A stretch of 64,000 bases of DNA. It comes from Megalobrama amblycephala (taxonomy: Eukaryota > Chordata > Actinopteri > Cypriniformes > Xenocyprididae). This document shows positions 51,701 through 60,163 of this stretch, in pieces (position 1 is the stretch's first letter; the number at the start of each line of letters is the position of its first letter). A model generated the notes under the pieces. It had not been told where the DNA came from and ran no database searches. It was given only the letters and a program-made list of their open reading frames with translations. The position numbers and the translations under genes were made by a program. The stretch is from NCBI RefSeq assembly GCF_018812025.1, contig NC_063054.1, positions 27,557,856 through 27,621,855 on the forward strand, in the 5' to 3' direction.

Positions 51701-54700
51701 GAGATGTGTTGCAATGTACGCAATTCCTATAGAAAACCATTTATGATTTAAAACATATTTTATCTCCATTTTGGAATCATACATATCTTAATATTTATTT
51801 ATTTTACATTTTAAAAGTTTCTTAGAGCATGAAAATATGTTTAATAATACAGTGTTATTTTAGTACTATTTATATTCTATTATAATATTTCTTGATATTT
51901 TTAATTAGCGTTTAATTATATATTTTTAGTTTTCATTTTAATTTGTTCATTTTTTAATCAAATTTTAGTTTGTCATTTTAGTAATTCAACTTAACTTATT
52001 TTATTTTATTTTTTTGCCAAGGCAACATTTCATCATTTCTAATATTCATTTACGATTTTAAAGTTTTTAATCTAATATTTCCTTTATTTTATTTCAGCTT
52101 TAATTCAATTAACATTTTACAGTCTTTAGTCAACGATAACATTTCCATAATGCAGAAGAGTAGGAAAATTTTCCAGCTCAAAAAAGTAGCATAATAAAAT
52201 TTAATTATGAAATTGTCATGTGTCATTTGATTTCTATTTAGCTATTATTTATTTTTATTTCAATTTTAGCAATTTTAGTACTTCAACTTGAACTTATTTA
52301 AATTAGTTGCCAATGCAACATTTCTAATTTTCATATAAGATTTTTTAAGTTTTGGATCTAATATTTCTATTTTATTTTATTTCAGCTTTCATTCAATTAA
52401 TGAAAATTTATTTTGAATAGTCTTTGTTTTAGCTAACAATAACAACACTTCCATAATGAGTGGTAAAATTTTTCCAGCTCAAAAAAAAAGGTTAATTATA
52501 AAATTATTTAGCATGACCTTAAAATGAAATTACTAGAAAGAAAATAATTAATACGTTGTGGTAGGTTGATTGTAAGAATGATGAGTTTATTTATTTATTA
52601 TTATTATAATTATTCAATATTTATTATTATTATTCAATATTTATTATTATTATTATTATTATTCAATTAAATATATAATAAGAATAATTGTATATTATTA
52701 TTATTATTTAAATTGAAATGTACCTGCAAGTAAATTTTATTGCCATCTGACAAAAGTGTGCTTCTTTTTACAAGTCTTAAAAAGTAAACATACAGTAAAG
52801 GCACATCACTTGCATCTCAGGATAAGAACTACTCACAGACAGCTTGGGAGGCTTGCTGCATTGACTGGCCCATGAGTCTGGGCTCCTGGTTTTTCAGGCA
52901 GCTGTAGATGTAGTGGACAGCTGGCCTGGCTTTGTCCTCCACTTTGCTGGAGAGTTTACCACTCTTTAGATAATCCAGCTCCTGCAGCACCACCCATGGG
53001 ATCAGCAAAGTGGGAAACCCTAATCCTGGAATGAGGGGTGCTCAGAGTAAAAGGCTATACCAACATTATTCGCCAAATGTTTGAAAGTATTGAGCTAGTG
53101 ACTTCATTTAATTATTCCTTTAAGACTAGAGTTCCCTCTCTTTTTATCTTACCACCAAGACCATGTGACCTGATCTTCTTCACAAACTCTAGGTGGCTGA
53201 GCAGCACATTTGTATCCAGGACTATGAGGAGGGCCTGTTTATGTTGATCTTCAGGTGTAAACACAGAAACAGACACAAAGCACAACTATCCATCAAAGAT
53301 ACCATGATTCACATACATAAACTTTTTAACAAGGCGCCTATTGTAGGATATTATATCATTATTAGGATGTAATATATCAACATTCCAGTAATAATAAGTT
53401 ATTTTGAACTTTTTCACAGGTGACTTTACTTAGCATTGTGCTGGCACCCTCCTCTGGAGGGTCAATGTCCATGCAGGTGAGCTCTCCACAGTTCTCCACC
53501 AAGTTCACCTCCAGTCTCTTCTCAGAACGCGCCAGATGAAGCTCCTCCACCAGCTGCATCTAAACAATGAATGAAACAGAATGAGAAACATACAAACACA
53601 CAAGATTTTATTCTGAAAATAGAGAAACATCGTTAACCTCATGGTCACAGTCAAAGGTCTCTTCAGCTTCTTGGGGAGTTATCTGAAACAGTTCAAAACA
53701 ACTTGTTAACAATGATGTGTTAAATTTAATTGAAATAATAATGTTCTAATTCACTGCCATTTCCTCTTAAATATTGTCAAAAATTGACCCTATTCTCTCT
53801 TTTTTTCTTCATTCCTGAGGACTATTGTATAATGTTAAGTAGTACCCAAATAGCAATTTAGCCACTGTTTTAGTGAACTCGCATAAAAGTCTGTCTGCAT
53901 TCTCCTATAGAACTGTGGTGGAAATATTTGATGGAGAATGAAATGTTTTCTTTAAGAATATGGAAATAATTATGTACTTAAAATATGCTTATGAAATGAA
54001 ATGATCTGTGCACCCATAGAGGGAAATAGAACAAGTGCAAGCTAAAAGTAGTCTGTCTTATGATTTTGTCGTCTAGACGGGAAGTGACTAACAATGCTTA
54101 GAAGGGAAGTAAGTGTATATATTGCAATATTCTGCAATAAATATATAAATATATTTTTCCTCATTAATGTACACACAGCACCCCATATTGGCAGAAAAAC
54201 ACAGAATTGTTGACATTTTTGCAGATTTATTAAAAAAGAAAAACTGAAATATCACATGGTATATAATATCACTAAATACTGCGCAAAGGGTATTCAGACC
54301 CTTTGCTCAGTATTTAGTAGAAGCACCCTTTTGATCTAATACAGCCATGCGTCTTTTTGGGAAAGATCCAACAAGTTTTTCACACATGGATTGGGGATCC
54401 TCTGCCATTCCTCCTTGCAGATCCTCTCCAGTTCTGTCAGGTTGGATGGTAAACGTTGGTGGACAGCCATTTTTAGGTCTCTCCAGAGATGCTCAATTGG
54501 GTTTAAGTCAGGGCTCTGGCTGGGCCATTCAAGAACAGTCACCTTCGGCCCAGTATGAGGTCCTGAGCACTCTGGAGAAGGTTTTCGTCCAGGATATCCC
54601 TGTACTTGGCCGCATTCATCTTTCCCTCAATTGCAACCAGTCGTCCTGTCCCTGCAGCTGAAAAACACCCCCACAGCATGATGCTGCCACCACCATGCTT

Positions 54701-57261
54701 CACTGTTGGGACTGTATTGGACAGGTGATGAGCAGTGCCTGGCTTTCTCCACACATACCGCTTAGAATTAAGGCCAAAAAGTTCTATCTTGGTCTCATCA
54801 GACCAGAGAATCTTATTTCTCACCATCTTGGAGTCCTTCAGGTGTTTTTTAGCAAACTCCATGCGGGCTTTCATATGTCTTGCACTCAGGAGAGGCTTCT
54901 GTCGGGCCACTCTGCCATAAAGCCCTGACTGGTGGAGGGCTGCAGTGATGGTTGACTTTCTACAACTTTCTCCCATCTCCCGACTGCATCTCTGGAGCTC
55001 AGCCACAGTGATCTTTGGGTTCTTCTTTACCTCTCTCACCAAGGCTCTTCTCCCCCGATAGAGCTGACCGTCCGGCCAAACTGAGCTAGGAAGGGTTCTG
55101 GTCGTCCCAAACGTCTTCCATTTAAGGATTATGGAGGCCACTGTGCTCTTAGGAACCTTAAGTGCAGCAGAATTTTTTTTTGTAACCTTGGCCAGATCTG
55201 TGCCTTGCCACAATTCTGTCTCTGAGCTCTTCAGGCAGTTCCTTTGACCTCATGATTCTCATTTGCTCTGACATGCACTGTGAGCTGTAAGGTCTTATAT
55301 AGACAGGTGTGTGGCTTTCCTAATCAAGTCCAATCAGTATAATCAAACACAGCTGGACTCAATTGAAGGTGTAGAACCATCTCAAGGATGATCAGAAGAA
55401 ATGGACAGCACCTGAGTTAAATATATGAATGTCACAGCAAAGGGTCTGAAAACTTAGGACCATGTGATATTTCAGTTTTTCTTTTTTAATAAATCTGCAA
55501 AAATGTCAACAATTCTGTTTTTCTGTCAATATGGGGTGCTGTGTGTACATTAATGAGGAAAAAAAATGAACTTAAATTATTTTAAAATGCAAAGGCTGCA
55601 ATATAACAAAGAGTGAAAAATTTAAGGGGGTCTGAATACTTTCCGTACCCATTGTATATTATACCGTTCAGTCTTGAGCCACTGAACGGTGGAGCAATCA
55701 ATTTACAAATCAGAAAAATAACACAGGATGCAGTGTTAGTCATCAAACTGTAAGAGAAAGGACTTGTACCACTGATTCAGACTTACATTTTGTGCCTCAC
55801 AGGAAGTATTGCTTGGCATCGAGACCTCTCTTGTTTTGTCAGTGTGTATCTGCTGGACTTGGTGAGATACATATGAAGGACGTGATGAGCAAAGAGAAGA
55901 GGGTTTATGAGAAGCTTGAGAAAATACCTCTGGAGGCCTCTGTTTAGATGGAGTAGAACCAAGAAGGGAAACCTGAGTAAAAGATTGAGTACTGCTATTT
56001 GAAGAATGAACATTACACATATCCGTGTTTGTCCGAACTTTAACAGCACTAGCCTTCATTGGGATCTTAAAACTGACTTTTGCTGTGGGACCACCAAAAG
56101 ATGGCTTTTTTTCTCCTGAGATTACACCAGGTGTATTACCCAACTGTACATGGTCTTGCTTCTTGGGTGAAATATCTTCTAATAATTTCAGTTTAGATCC
56201 AGAATTTACATGTTTCACTACTGGCAAAGCTTCTTTGGAGTTTTCATTCACTGTTTTACTACCAGAACCCTGTGCACAAACAGTTTGGTCAAACTTCATG
56301 GACCTCCTGCCCACCAACTTCTTCCTCATTTCGCTTTGAACTTCAGAATGACAGTCTGCATGTGCTGCATTGGTCATGTTTTTGACGTCTTTTCGTTTGG
56401 GTTCAGCATGAAACTCTGGTGACAATGGCCTCTTCGTGGGCTTCCTCCTTTTCTCCTGGAGTTTCTCAGGGAAACAGTCATCCTTTGCAGGTGTCCGCCA
56501 GAGATCCTCTGGTGCAGATCTCCTCAAAACTAGCTCCTGTCTCTTCTTCTCCAAATTCTTTGAAGAAGGCTGGTTTGATCCTGCATACCTGCTGGAGCTT
56601 TTCCCTGAGACATGGGTGCTTGCATTTTCATGCTTCCCTTTGGGATTCACTTGCTCTTTATCATGTGTGACATGTGACTTTAAAACTGGCCTGGAATTCT
56701 CAGGTGCTTTGCTTTCTCTGGAACTCTCTTTCTTCCTCTTGCTGTCTCCAGCATCTGTCTTTAATTCTTTATCAAATCCTCTTGTTGATGATGAGTCAAT
56801 GGCCCTCTTCCCTTTAGCTTCATCTTTGTCAGATCTGTAAATCAATGAAAAATTTTTAATGAATCGATAACAACTGAGGAAATAGTAAATAAGGAAAATA
56901 TTGGAAAAGAAAACGCTTTCTTTATTTACTTTCTTTACATTAGTTGCCTTTAAATTCTCCTTTATTTTGTTTAAACATATATCACTCTTAGCTCTCAAAA
57001 AAGATGTTGCTCGCATGTGTAGCTCAGGAAGCTGAAGCAGGGTCAAAGGATCTAACCACAATAATGCTAACTCGTGAGAACTTCTAGTTACTCTCAGGTG
57101 CACTTGGAAGTGCTATGCTATTGTTTGGCATTATTGTATCCTGATTTCGTAAGCTGCAATTAAGTAATTTGAAAACTTCGCAAACACAGAAAAGATGACA
57201 GAATATGTTTTTCTTATACATTGTCAGTTGTATACATTATACTACATTGTGTGTATATGTA

Positions 57262-57314
<53 letters not shown>

Positions 57315-57849
57315 GTGGCGTGCAGTGGTGTTCTGAAATGAGGCGGCACATTTTTTTTATGAATCAATGTAAATTCATGTGCATTACTGTTAAAAGTTGA
57401 CACATCTTCCTTGTTAAATAAACATTACTTTACAGTACATCAAAAAAGAAAAAAAAGAAACCAAATACAATTCTATTTTGTAATTTTACATTAACAATGT
57501 AATGTTCTATCAAAAGTCAATCAAGTTAGTGTTTTAAGCATTTCTACATTCATTCCAAAATAATAACTAAAAGGCAATAATAATTTATATATTTTATTTG
57601 TGTATTGCGGTTTTTCCTTTTAATTGTCAACCTAGGATATTTTGGATCATCAGTCATGCTCCATTAACACCGTCTGTCACACACACGAATTGTATTTTTA
57701 ATTTCACCAAGCTGATTGCACTAAAAACCCCGCAGTCATCAAGCTTTCAGTCCATTTCAAGTTTGATTTTGACGTGACATAAAGCAGTGATATATCTAAC
57801 TGGGTGATCTGTTTACTTACTTTTCAATTAGTTTTCCCATTGACGCCAT
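33189..57849 (-). CDS. swt1: SWT1 homologue, nuclear PIN-domain RNA endoribonuclease, up to 16 coding exons
   Basis: Exons, 5' to 3' on the - strand: 57849-57821 (candidate), 56834-55787, 53682-53638, 53559-53430, 53248-53153, 53025-52837, 51451-51358, 51110-50953, 50823-50669, 48682-48544, 47045-46903, 46817-46666, 45955-45812, 42302-42236, 41484-41417, 33276-33189. Phases close throughout, giving 2,745 bases (914 aa; human about 900). The large exon 2 is Lys/Ser-rich, probably disordered, with a VSFKIPMK motif at about 264-270. The PIN domain shows its acidic residues: D429 (IVLDTNVLL), E465 (WVVLQELD), D521/D522 ([12 protein letters not shown]) and D546 (CTNDKNL). The C-terminal half has [14 protein letters not shown] and ends through [13 protein letters not shown]. 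Family knowledge: Swt1 cleaves aberrant unspliced transcripts at nuclear pores in yeast. The catalytic set is intact, so the protein is probably functional. Exon 1 is the weak point. Confidence 0.93.
33405..33621. repeat. Inverted-repeat-ended dispersed element in the last swt1 intron
   Basis: The ends CTTGTACAACTATCTTTGTG and CGAAGATAGATGTACAAG are imperfect inverted repeats, each next to the word GTGAGGAC or its complement. The interior (GGTCAAGAATTGG, GGTTAGGCACTTAGTTGTG) matches a repeat I know as very common in fish genomes. It starts about 130 bases into the last swt1 intron, on the 5' side of the acceptor of the terminal exon. Confidence 0.65.
33688..34579. mobile_element. DNA-transposon-like dispersed repeat (unclassified)
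   Basis: Left end TTAAGGGGTCAAGCAC and right end GTGTTTGACCCCTAA form imperfect inverted repeats. Between them are typical fish-repeat words such as GGCGCTGTGTCCAAACTG and GTGCCAAATTTCATAAC. An open frame of 101 codons (33,841-34,146) has no recognised domain. Superfamily is not determined. Confidence 0.6.
35955..37017 (+). pseudogene. Degenerate Tc1/mariner element with transposase remains
   Basis: The + strand carries scattered transposase text, most clearly [20 protein letters not shown] near 36,798-36,857, which includes the DDE-region motif of Tc1 elements. Stop codons and frame changes interrupt the rest. The left end (ACACCTGTTCAACTGC) matches a known fish Tc1 terminus; the right terminus is replaced by a short (AT)n run at 37,019. 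This is an old dead copy in the last swt1 intron. Confidence 0.75.
37034..39129. other. swt1 last-intron sequence, nothing recognised
   Basis: About 2.1 kb of intron has no recognisable exon or complete element. A - strand frame of 152 codons runs across 36,737-37,195 and partly overlaps the Tc1 relic; it shows no domain. Confidence 0.35.
39225..39768. mobile_element. hAT-type MITE (TAGTGCTRTCAAAT ends), itself interrupted
   Basis: The ends TAGTGCTATCAAATCG and TTTGACAGCACTA are inverted repeats. Flanking eight-mers ATTTTAAT and GTTTTAAT differ at one base, as expected for an old hAT duplication. It belongs to the same family as the intact MITE at 59,004-59,361 (both carry ATTAATCGTGATTAATC-like subterminal repeats). 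A third element is inserted at 39,351-39,686. Confidence 0.75.
39351..39686. mobile_element. Tc1/mariner-like MITE in TA-rich target
   Basis: The 336-base element begins TACAGTCAAGCCAAAA and ends TTTTGGTTTGACTGTA, giving 14-base termini with one mismatch and TA at both outer edges. The TA target and CAGT start point to Tc1/mariner. It lies within AT/GT microsatellite sequence of the older MITE and has no reading frame. Confidence 0.75.
39893..40942. mobile_element. hAT-type non-autonomous element with perfect 8-bp duplication
   Basis: The right end is CGCGTTATTTTGACAGCCCTA. The left end is eroded (TAGATTAAAAATTTTAATC) and lacks a clear copy of the right terminus. The ATTTAATG duplication is exact. 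The interior near 40,390-40,760 is unusually CG-rich for this window (GACGTTGACGCGTTGCG) and has no coding frame. Confidence 0.8.
41663..41882. repeat. Inverted-repeat element with GTAACACTTTACAATAAGG end
   Basis: The left end GGTAACACTTTACAATAAG and right end CTTATTGTAAAGTTACT are inverted repeats, with several TTAACATGAACTAACAATG words inside. This is a very common cyprinid repeat. It lies in the swt1 intron between the exons at 42,236 and 41,484. Confidence 0.7.
41883..42150. repeat. Copy of the CCCAAACTTTTGAA-type MITE family
   Basis: The segment has the recognisable internal words ATTTCAAATAAATGCTGTTCTTTTG and GATCATCATGTGACACTGAAGAC in reverse orientation relative to the copy at 46,100. 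It follows directly on the 41,663-41,882 repeat, suggesting that repeat landed in it or beside it. Confidence 0.5.
42960..43240. repeat. Copy of the CCCAAACTTTTGAA-type MITE family, cut by a foldback element
   Basis: The copy starts at GGCTGCATTTATTTGATCAA and breaks off after TTTGATCAATTTAATG, the point where other copies continue into CATCCTTGCTG. The foldback element at 43,245 begins just after, so the right end was probably lost or displaced. Confidence 0.55.
43241..44038. mobile_element. TTAA-flanked foldback (hairpin) element inside swt1
   Basis: The element at 43,245-44,034 (790 bases) is flanked by TTAA at 43,241-43,244 and 44,035-44,038. It starts AGGGTTAGTTCACCCAAAAA and ends with the inverted copy. 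Two arms of about 390 bases pair almost throughout around a centre near 43,640. It is the same type as the element at 5,171-5,963 but with different arm sequence. It lies in the swt1 intron between exons 45,812 and 42,302, so it is transcribed in the pre-mRNA. Confidence 0.9.
44039..44260. repeat. Second foldback-family end with a short perfect hairpin
   Basis: The segment ends GGGTGAACTATCCCT next to TTAA at 44,257-44,260, the family terminus. At 44,047-44,136 two 40-base arms pair with a single mismatch around a loop of about 10 bases. It abuts the complete foldback element, sharing or nearly sharing its TTAA. Confidence 0.7.
44261..45811. other. swt1 intron sequence, nothing recognised
   Basis: The remaining 1.5 kb of the intron between coding exons 13 and 14 contains no recognised element apart from a short C-rich tract near 45,640-45,655. 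A small + strand frame at 44,310-44,504 has no domain. Confidence 0.35.
46100..46620. repeat. Copy of the CCCAAACTTTTGAA-type MITE family
   Basis: The right terminus reads AACCCCAAACTTTTGAAAG followed by TAGTGTA. Internal words CAGTATCACATGATCCTTCAG and AATATGCTGATGTGGTGCTC identify the common cyprinid family. It fills much of the intron between swt1 exons 12 and 13. Confidence 0.65.
47985..48345. repeat. Copy of the CCCAAACTTTTGAA-type MITE family
   Basis: Words AGTTCAAAAGAACAGCATTTA and the terminus CTGACCCAAACTTTTGAATGG identify this copy. A short AGAAT-type tandem repeat lies just outside at 47,840-47,870. It lies in the swt1 intron between exons 10 and 11. Confidence 0.65.
48855..50624. 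mobile_element. piggyBac-like non-autonomous element filling an swt1 intron
   Basis: The element at 48,859-50,620 (1,762 bases) is bracketed by TTAA at 48,855-48,858 and 50,621-50,624. It starts CCCTCAGGGGTCTGAGG and ends CCTCAGACCTCAGAGTG, which are imperfect inverted repeats. TTAA targets and a CCCT start are typical of piggyBac elements. No long frame is present. It makes up about 89% of the intron between swt1 exons 9 and 10 and ends 44 bases from the donor of exon 9. Confidence 0.85.
51900..52510. repeat. Two diverged direct copies of an AT-rich unit (about 0.3 kb) in an swt1 intron
   Basis: The two copies, about 290-300 bases apart, share GGCAACATTTC/TGCAACATTTC, TTATTTCAGCTTT..ATTCAATTAA and TTTTCCAGCTCAAAAAA in the same order. 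The spacing varies by about 13 bases, so small indels separate them. The unit resembles a known AT-rich cyprinid repeat. (TTATTA)n sequence follows at 52,590-52,710. Confidence 0.65.
54115..55660 (-). mobile_element. Tc1/mariner element in an swt1 intron, left end eroded
   Basis: Long inverted terminal sequences match between 54,160-54,300 and 55,440-55,580 (shared words GCACCCCATATTG, AAATGTCAACAATTCTG). The right end continues to TCTGAATACTTTCCGTACCC at about 55,650, while the outer part of the left end is not recognisable. The element lies between swt1 coding exons 2 and 3 in the same orientation as the host gene. Confidence 0.88.
54336..55255 (-). pseudogene. Broken Tc1-type DDE transposase
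   Basis: The natural start is probably the ATG at 55,244-55,254 giving [13 protein letters not shown]. That frame stops after a run of nine or more A near 55,180; the following frame continues with [14 protein letters not shown], a helix-turn-helix text, to [13 protein letters not shown] (first catalytic Asp) and [16 protein letters not shown]. It stops at 54,539. A third frame from 54,542 holds [19 protein letters not shown] with the catalytic Glu. The family's QQDNDPKHT segment with the middle catalytic Asp is missing between the last two frames, so there is both a frameshift and an internal deletion. It cannot be active. Confidence 0.92.
57254..57312. repeat. (AT)n microsatellite
   Basis: A run of about 30 AT units directly borders the left terminus of the next element; short AT runs also follow that element at 60,158-60,165, so the element probably inserted in an AT array. 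Confidence 0.9.
57821..57849 (-). CDS. swt1: Candidate first coding exon of swt1 (or a transposon exon)
   Basis: The 29 bases read MASMGKLIE plus two bases, ending at a perfect donor (AA then GTAAGT) whose phase fits the exon starting at 56,834. Exon 2 itself has no early in-frame ATG after its acceptor, so an upstream start is needed. CG-rich sequence lies directly upstream. Against it: the stretch sits inside a segment (57,313-60,157) whose ends look like transposon termini, the peptide does not clearly resemble the human N terminus (as I recall it, MSKKES...), and the phase would match by chance one time in three. The true first exon could lie beyond the window. Confidence 0.4.
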
Positions 57850-57902
57850 TATTTGTTCAGTCAAACTGACGCGCGGAATGCGCACGTCAATAAGAGACGG
57901 GA

Positions 57903-59801
57903 TTTATCGCCAGTGTTGGGCACGTTACTTTAAAAAAGTAATTAGTTATAGTTACTAGTTACTTCTCACAAATAGTAACGGAGTTAGTAACTGAGTTACA
58001 TCATTATAAAAGTAACTAATTACCAGGGAAAGTAACTATTGCGTTACTTTAAAAAAAAAAAAAAAAAAAAAAAAAATAATATGCCAAATAAATTGAATGC
58101 CCCCAATATTACGTATAAGTCTAAGAATAAATTATTCTTGATGCGACTCCTGACTCATGATCCGCTCTTGCTCACGACATGAAATTTCTCTGTACTGTGT
58201 TGGTAGCCATTAAAGAAAACGTAGTTTCATATTTATGTTTAAATAGTCCTTTGTTATGTTTTAAATCCATTTATTCGATTATGAAAAGTGAACAGCGTGA
58301 GTAAGATGCATCATAAGATGCGAAAATATATCGGGAGACATGGAGTGGGTCAGACATGATTTTAAACACTACATTAAGTTTTGTTTTATAGAAAGCCTCT
58401 CTTTAAAGTGAATTTCGTTTTGTAAAAATTGTATCTTAATTTTAATCAATGTTTCATCAACCAATTGCTTGGATTTAATATATAACAAGCAAATATAGCA
58501 GACAATAAAATCATGAGATGGAGGCGCGGGAGCGATCACTGGCGCGTGAACTGAAGCGCGTCTTATAGGCTAAATGAACCGAAACTCAGAGGCTGCTTGC
58601 CTCGCAGACATGAGAAATATATATATAGAATGCTTGAAATATCTACTTTAACGAAAATGAAGTAATTAAAAATGAAAAGAAAGAGGCTACTCTGATTATA
58701 TAGCCTAATCCGAATGAAATGTGCATTATCTCTCTAGGCGCGTCCATATGAGCAGATGATCAGCAATGAGAATCAGCAATGTCAACTTCATCTTTGCAGC
58801 CGACACTGATTCAGAAAACATTACTTTATTAATAAACAATTAAAATGTCTCCTTGCTGTTTTTGTCACACTCATAATCATTACTTTTGCCGGTTCTTTAT
58901 GGCAATTATGCGTGCCCTTGAGTGCTATATAGCCTATATTATGTAAACGCTCCTTATTATGGTTTATTCTCTCCAGTATTTAAGAAATTTAATTAATATA
59001 AATTAGGGCTGTCAAACAATTAATCGCGATTAATCGCATACAAAATAAAAGTTTGAGTTTGCATAATATATGTGTGAGTAATGTGTGTAAATAATATGTA
59101 TATATAAATACACACAAATTAATGTATATATTTAAGAGAAATATGTTATTTATGTACAAAAAAATTTATTTTATATATAATATAAATTATATAAAAATAT
59201 AAATAAATACATATACTTGTAAATATTTCTCAAATATATACATGGATGTGTTTGTATTTATATATACATAATAATTACACACAGTACACCCACATATATT
59301 AGGCAAACTCAAACTTTTATTCTGTATACGATTAATCGTGATTAATCGTTTGACAGCCCTAATATAAATGTGATTAGTCAACTAATAGCTTAAATGAACA
59401 ACTACTAGTCGACTAGAAAAAAACTCATTTCACATATTTTCGATCAAGCATCAAAAAGGGTATTCTGGTTTGAGCTCGCGCTTTGCGCGCATGCTCTGAC
59501 AGACACACACACAGCGCATCATACATTATTATCAGTTTAAAATTATATTTGTGTATAACTAACCGCAGCACACACCAGAGAAAAATACTTTGCAGGTCCT
59601 ATGGCTGAGAGAGAGCTTACTCGGATGAAAACCGCTTCAGTGAGCTCAATTATAGTAACGCTGCATTTTTTTTGTCAGTAACGCTAACGGCGTTGTAACG
59701 GGAGAAAAAGTAATTCGTTTGATTACTCGTTACTGAAAAAAGTAACGGCGTTAGTAACGCGCGTTATTTATAACGCCGTTATTCCCATCACTGTTTATCG
59801 C
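57903..59801. mobile_element. hAT-type element, 8-bp duplication TTTATCGC
   Basis: The element at 57,911-59,793 starts CAGTGTTGGGCACGTTACTT and ends ATTCCCATCACTG, and is flanked by TTTATCGC on both sides (57,903-57,910 and 59,794-59,801). Subterminal GTTACT/AGTAAC words are repeated many times near both ends, as hAT transposase binding sites often are. No transposase frame is present. A second MITE is inserted at 59,004-59,361. The element begins 61 bases upstream of the candidate swt1 ATG. Confidence 0.9.
58996..59369. mobile_element. Intact hAT-type MITE nested in the larger hAT element
   Basis: The 358-base element (59,004-59,361) starts TAGGGCTGTCAAAC and ends GTTTGACAGCCCTA, a perfect 14-base inverted terminus, and is flanked by ATATAAAT on both sides. 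Subterminal TTAATCGCGATTAATCG palindromic words follow each end. It carries no gene and is the cleanest copy of this family in the window. Confidence 0.93.
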
Positions 59802-59802
59802 A

Positions 59803-59855
59803 CAAACCAATCATATCCAATCATAACCAATTACATCCAATCATAGCGCGATGGA
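59803..59855 (-). promoter_or_regulatory. CCAAT-rich cluster, possible displaced swt1 promoter
   Basis: Four CCAAT/CCAAT-T words occur in about 40 bases (ACCAATCATATCCAATC, ACCAATTACATCCAATC), next to a CG-rich TAGCGCGATGG. Before the hAT insertion this cluster would have lain about 70-110 bases upstream of the candidate swt1 ATG. That placement suits NF-Y-driven TATA-less promoters. The assignment is inferred and shares the uncertainty about exon 1. Confidence 0.35.
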
Positions 59856-60163
59856 GACATTGCCTCCTCTCACGTGACTTTCCCCCATTCATTCTCAATT
59901 ACCCCCCACAAAACCCACCGCACGCCGGGGGTCTGATGATTTTATATGGTTTCCTATGAGAGGAAAGGGAGGCATGACTCCTCTGTGTAACTTCACCTGC
60001 GGGTGTCGCTTTTGGGCAGTATTCCTTAAGAAATACGCGTGACTTGCGCTCTTTTTAATGTCATAATTTGTAATATTTATTAATTTATTATTTTCTCATC
60101 CTATTTTTTTTTTGAGGAGGCACTACCTCCCTTGCCTACTCGGAGGAAACGCCCCTGATATAT

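Larger units (their letters stand above)
57313..60157. mobile_element. Possible transposon with CNGNGGCGT ends, split by a hAT insertion
   Basis: The left end reads CTGTGGCGTGCAGTGG and the right end is the complement of CAGGGGCGTTTCCTCC; both are flanked by AT repeats. Subterminal words GAGGCGGCAC (57,343) and GAGGAGGCAC (60,114) are also shared. Net of the inner hAT element the unit is about 0.95 kb. It includes the candidate swt1 first exon and four CCAAT words. Whether the whole span is one transposon is inference from these weak terminal similarities. Confidence 0.4.

Noticed and set aside
56835..57103. N-terminal extension of the large swt1 exon ([16 protein letters not shown] start)
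   Set aside because: The sequence upstream of 56,834 is separated by a good acceptor (TTTACAG) and is composed like intron, rich in Phe, Ile and Tyr codons. It is more likely intron read-through, although it cannot be excluded as an alternative start.
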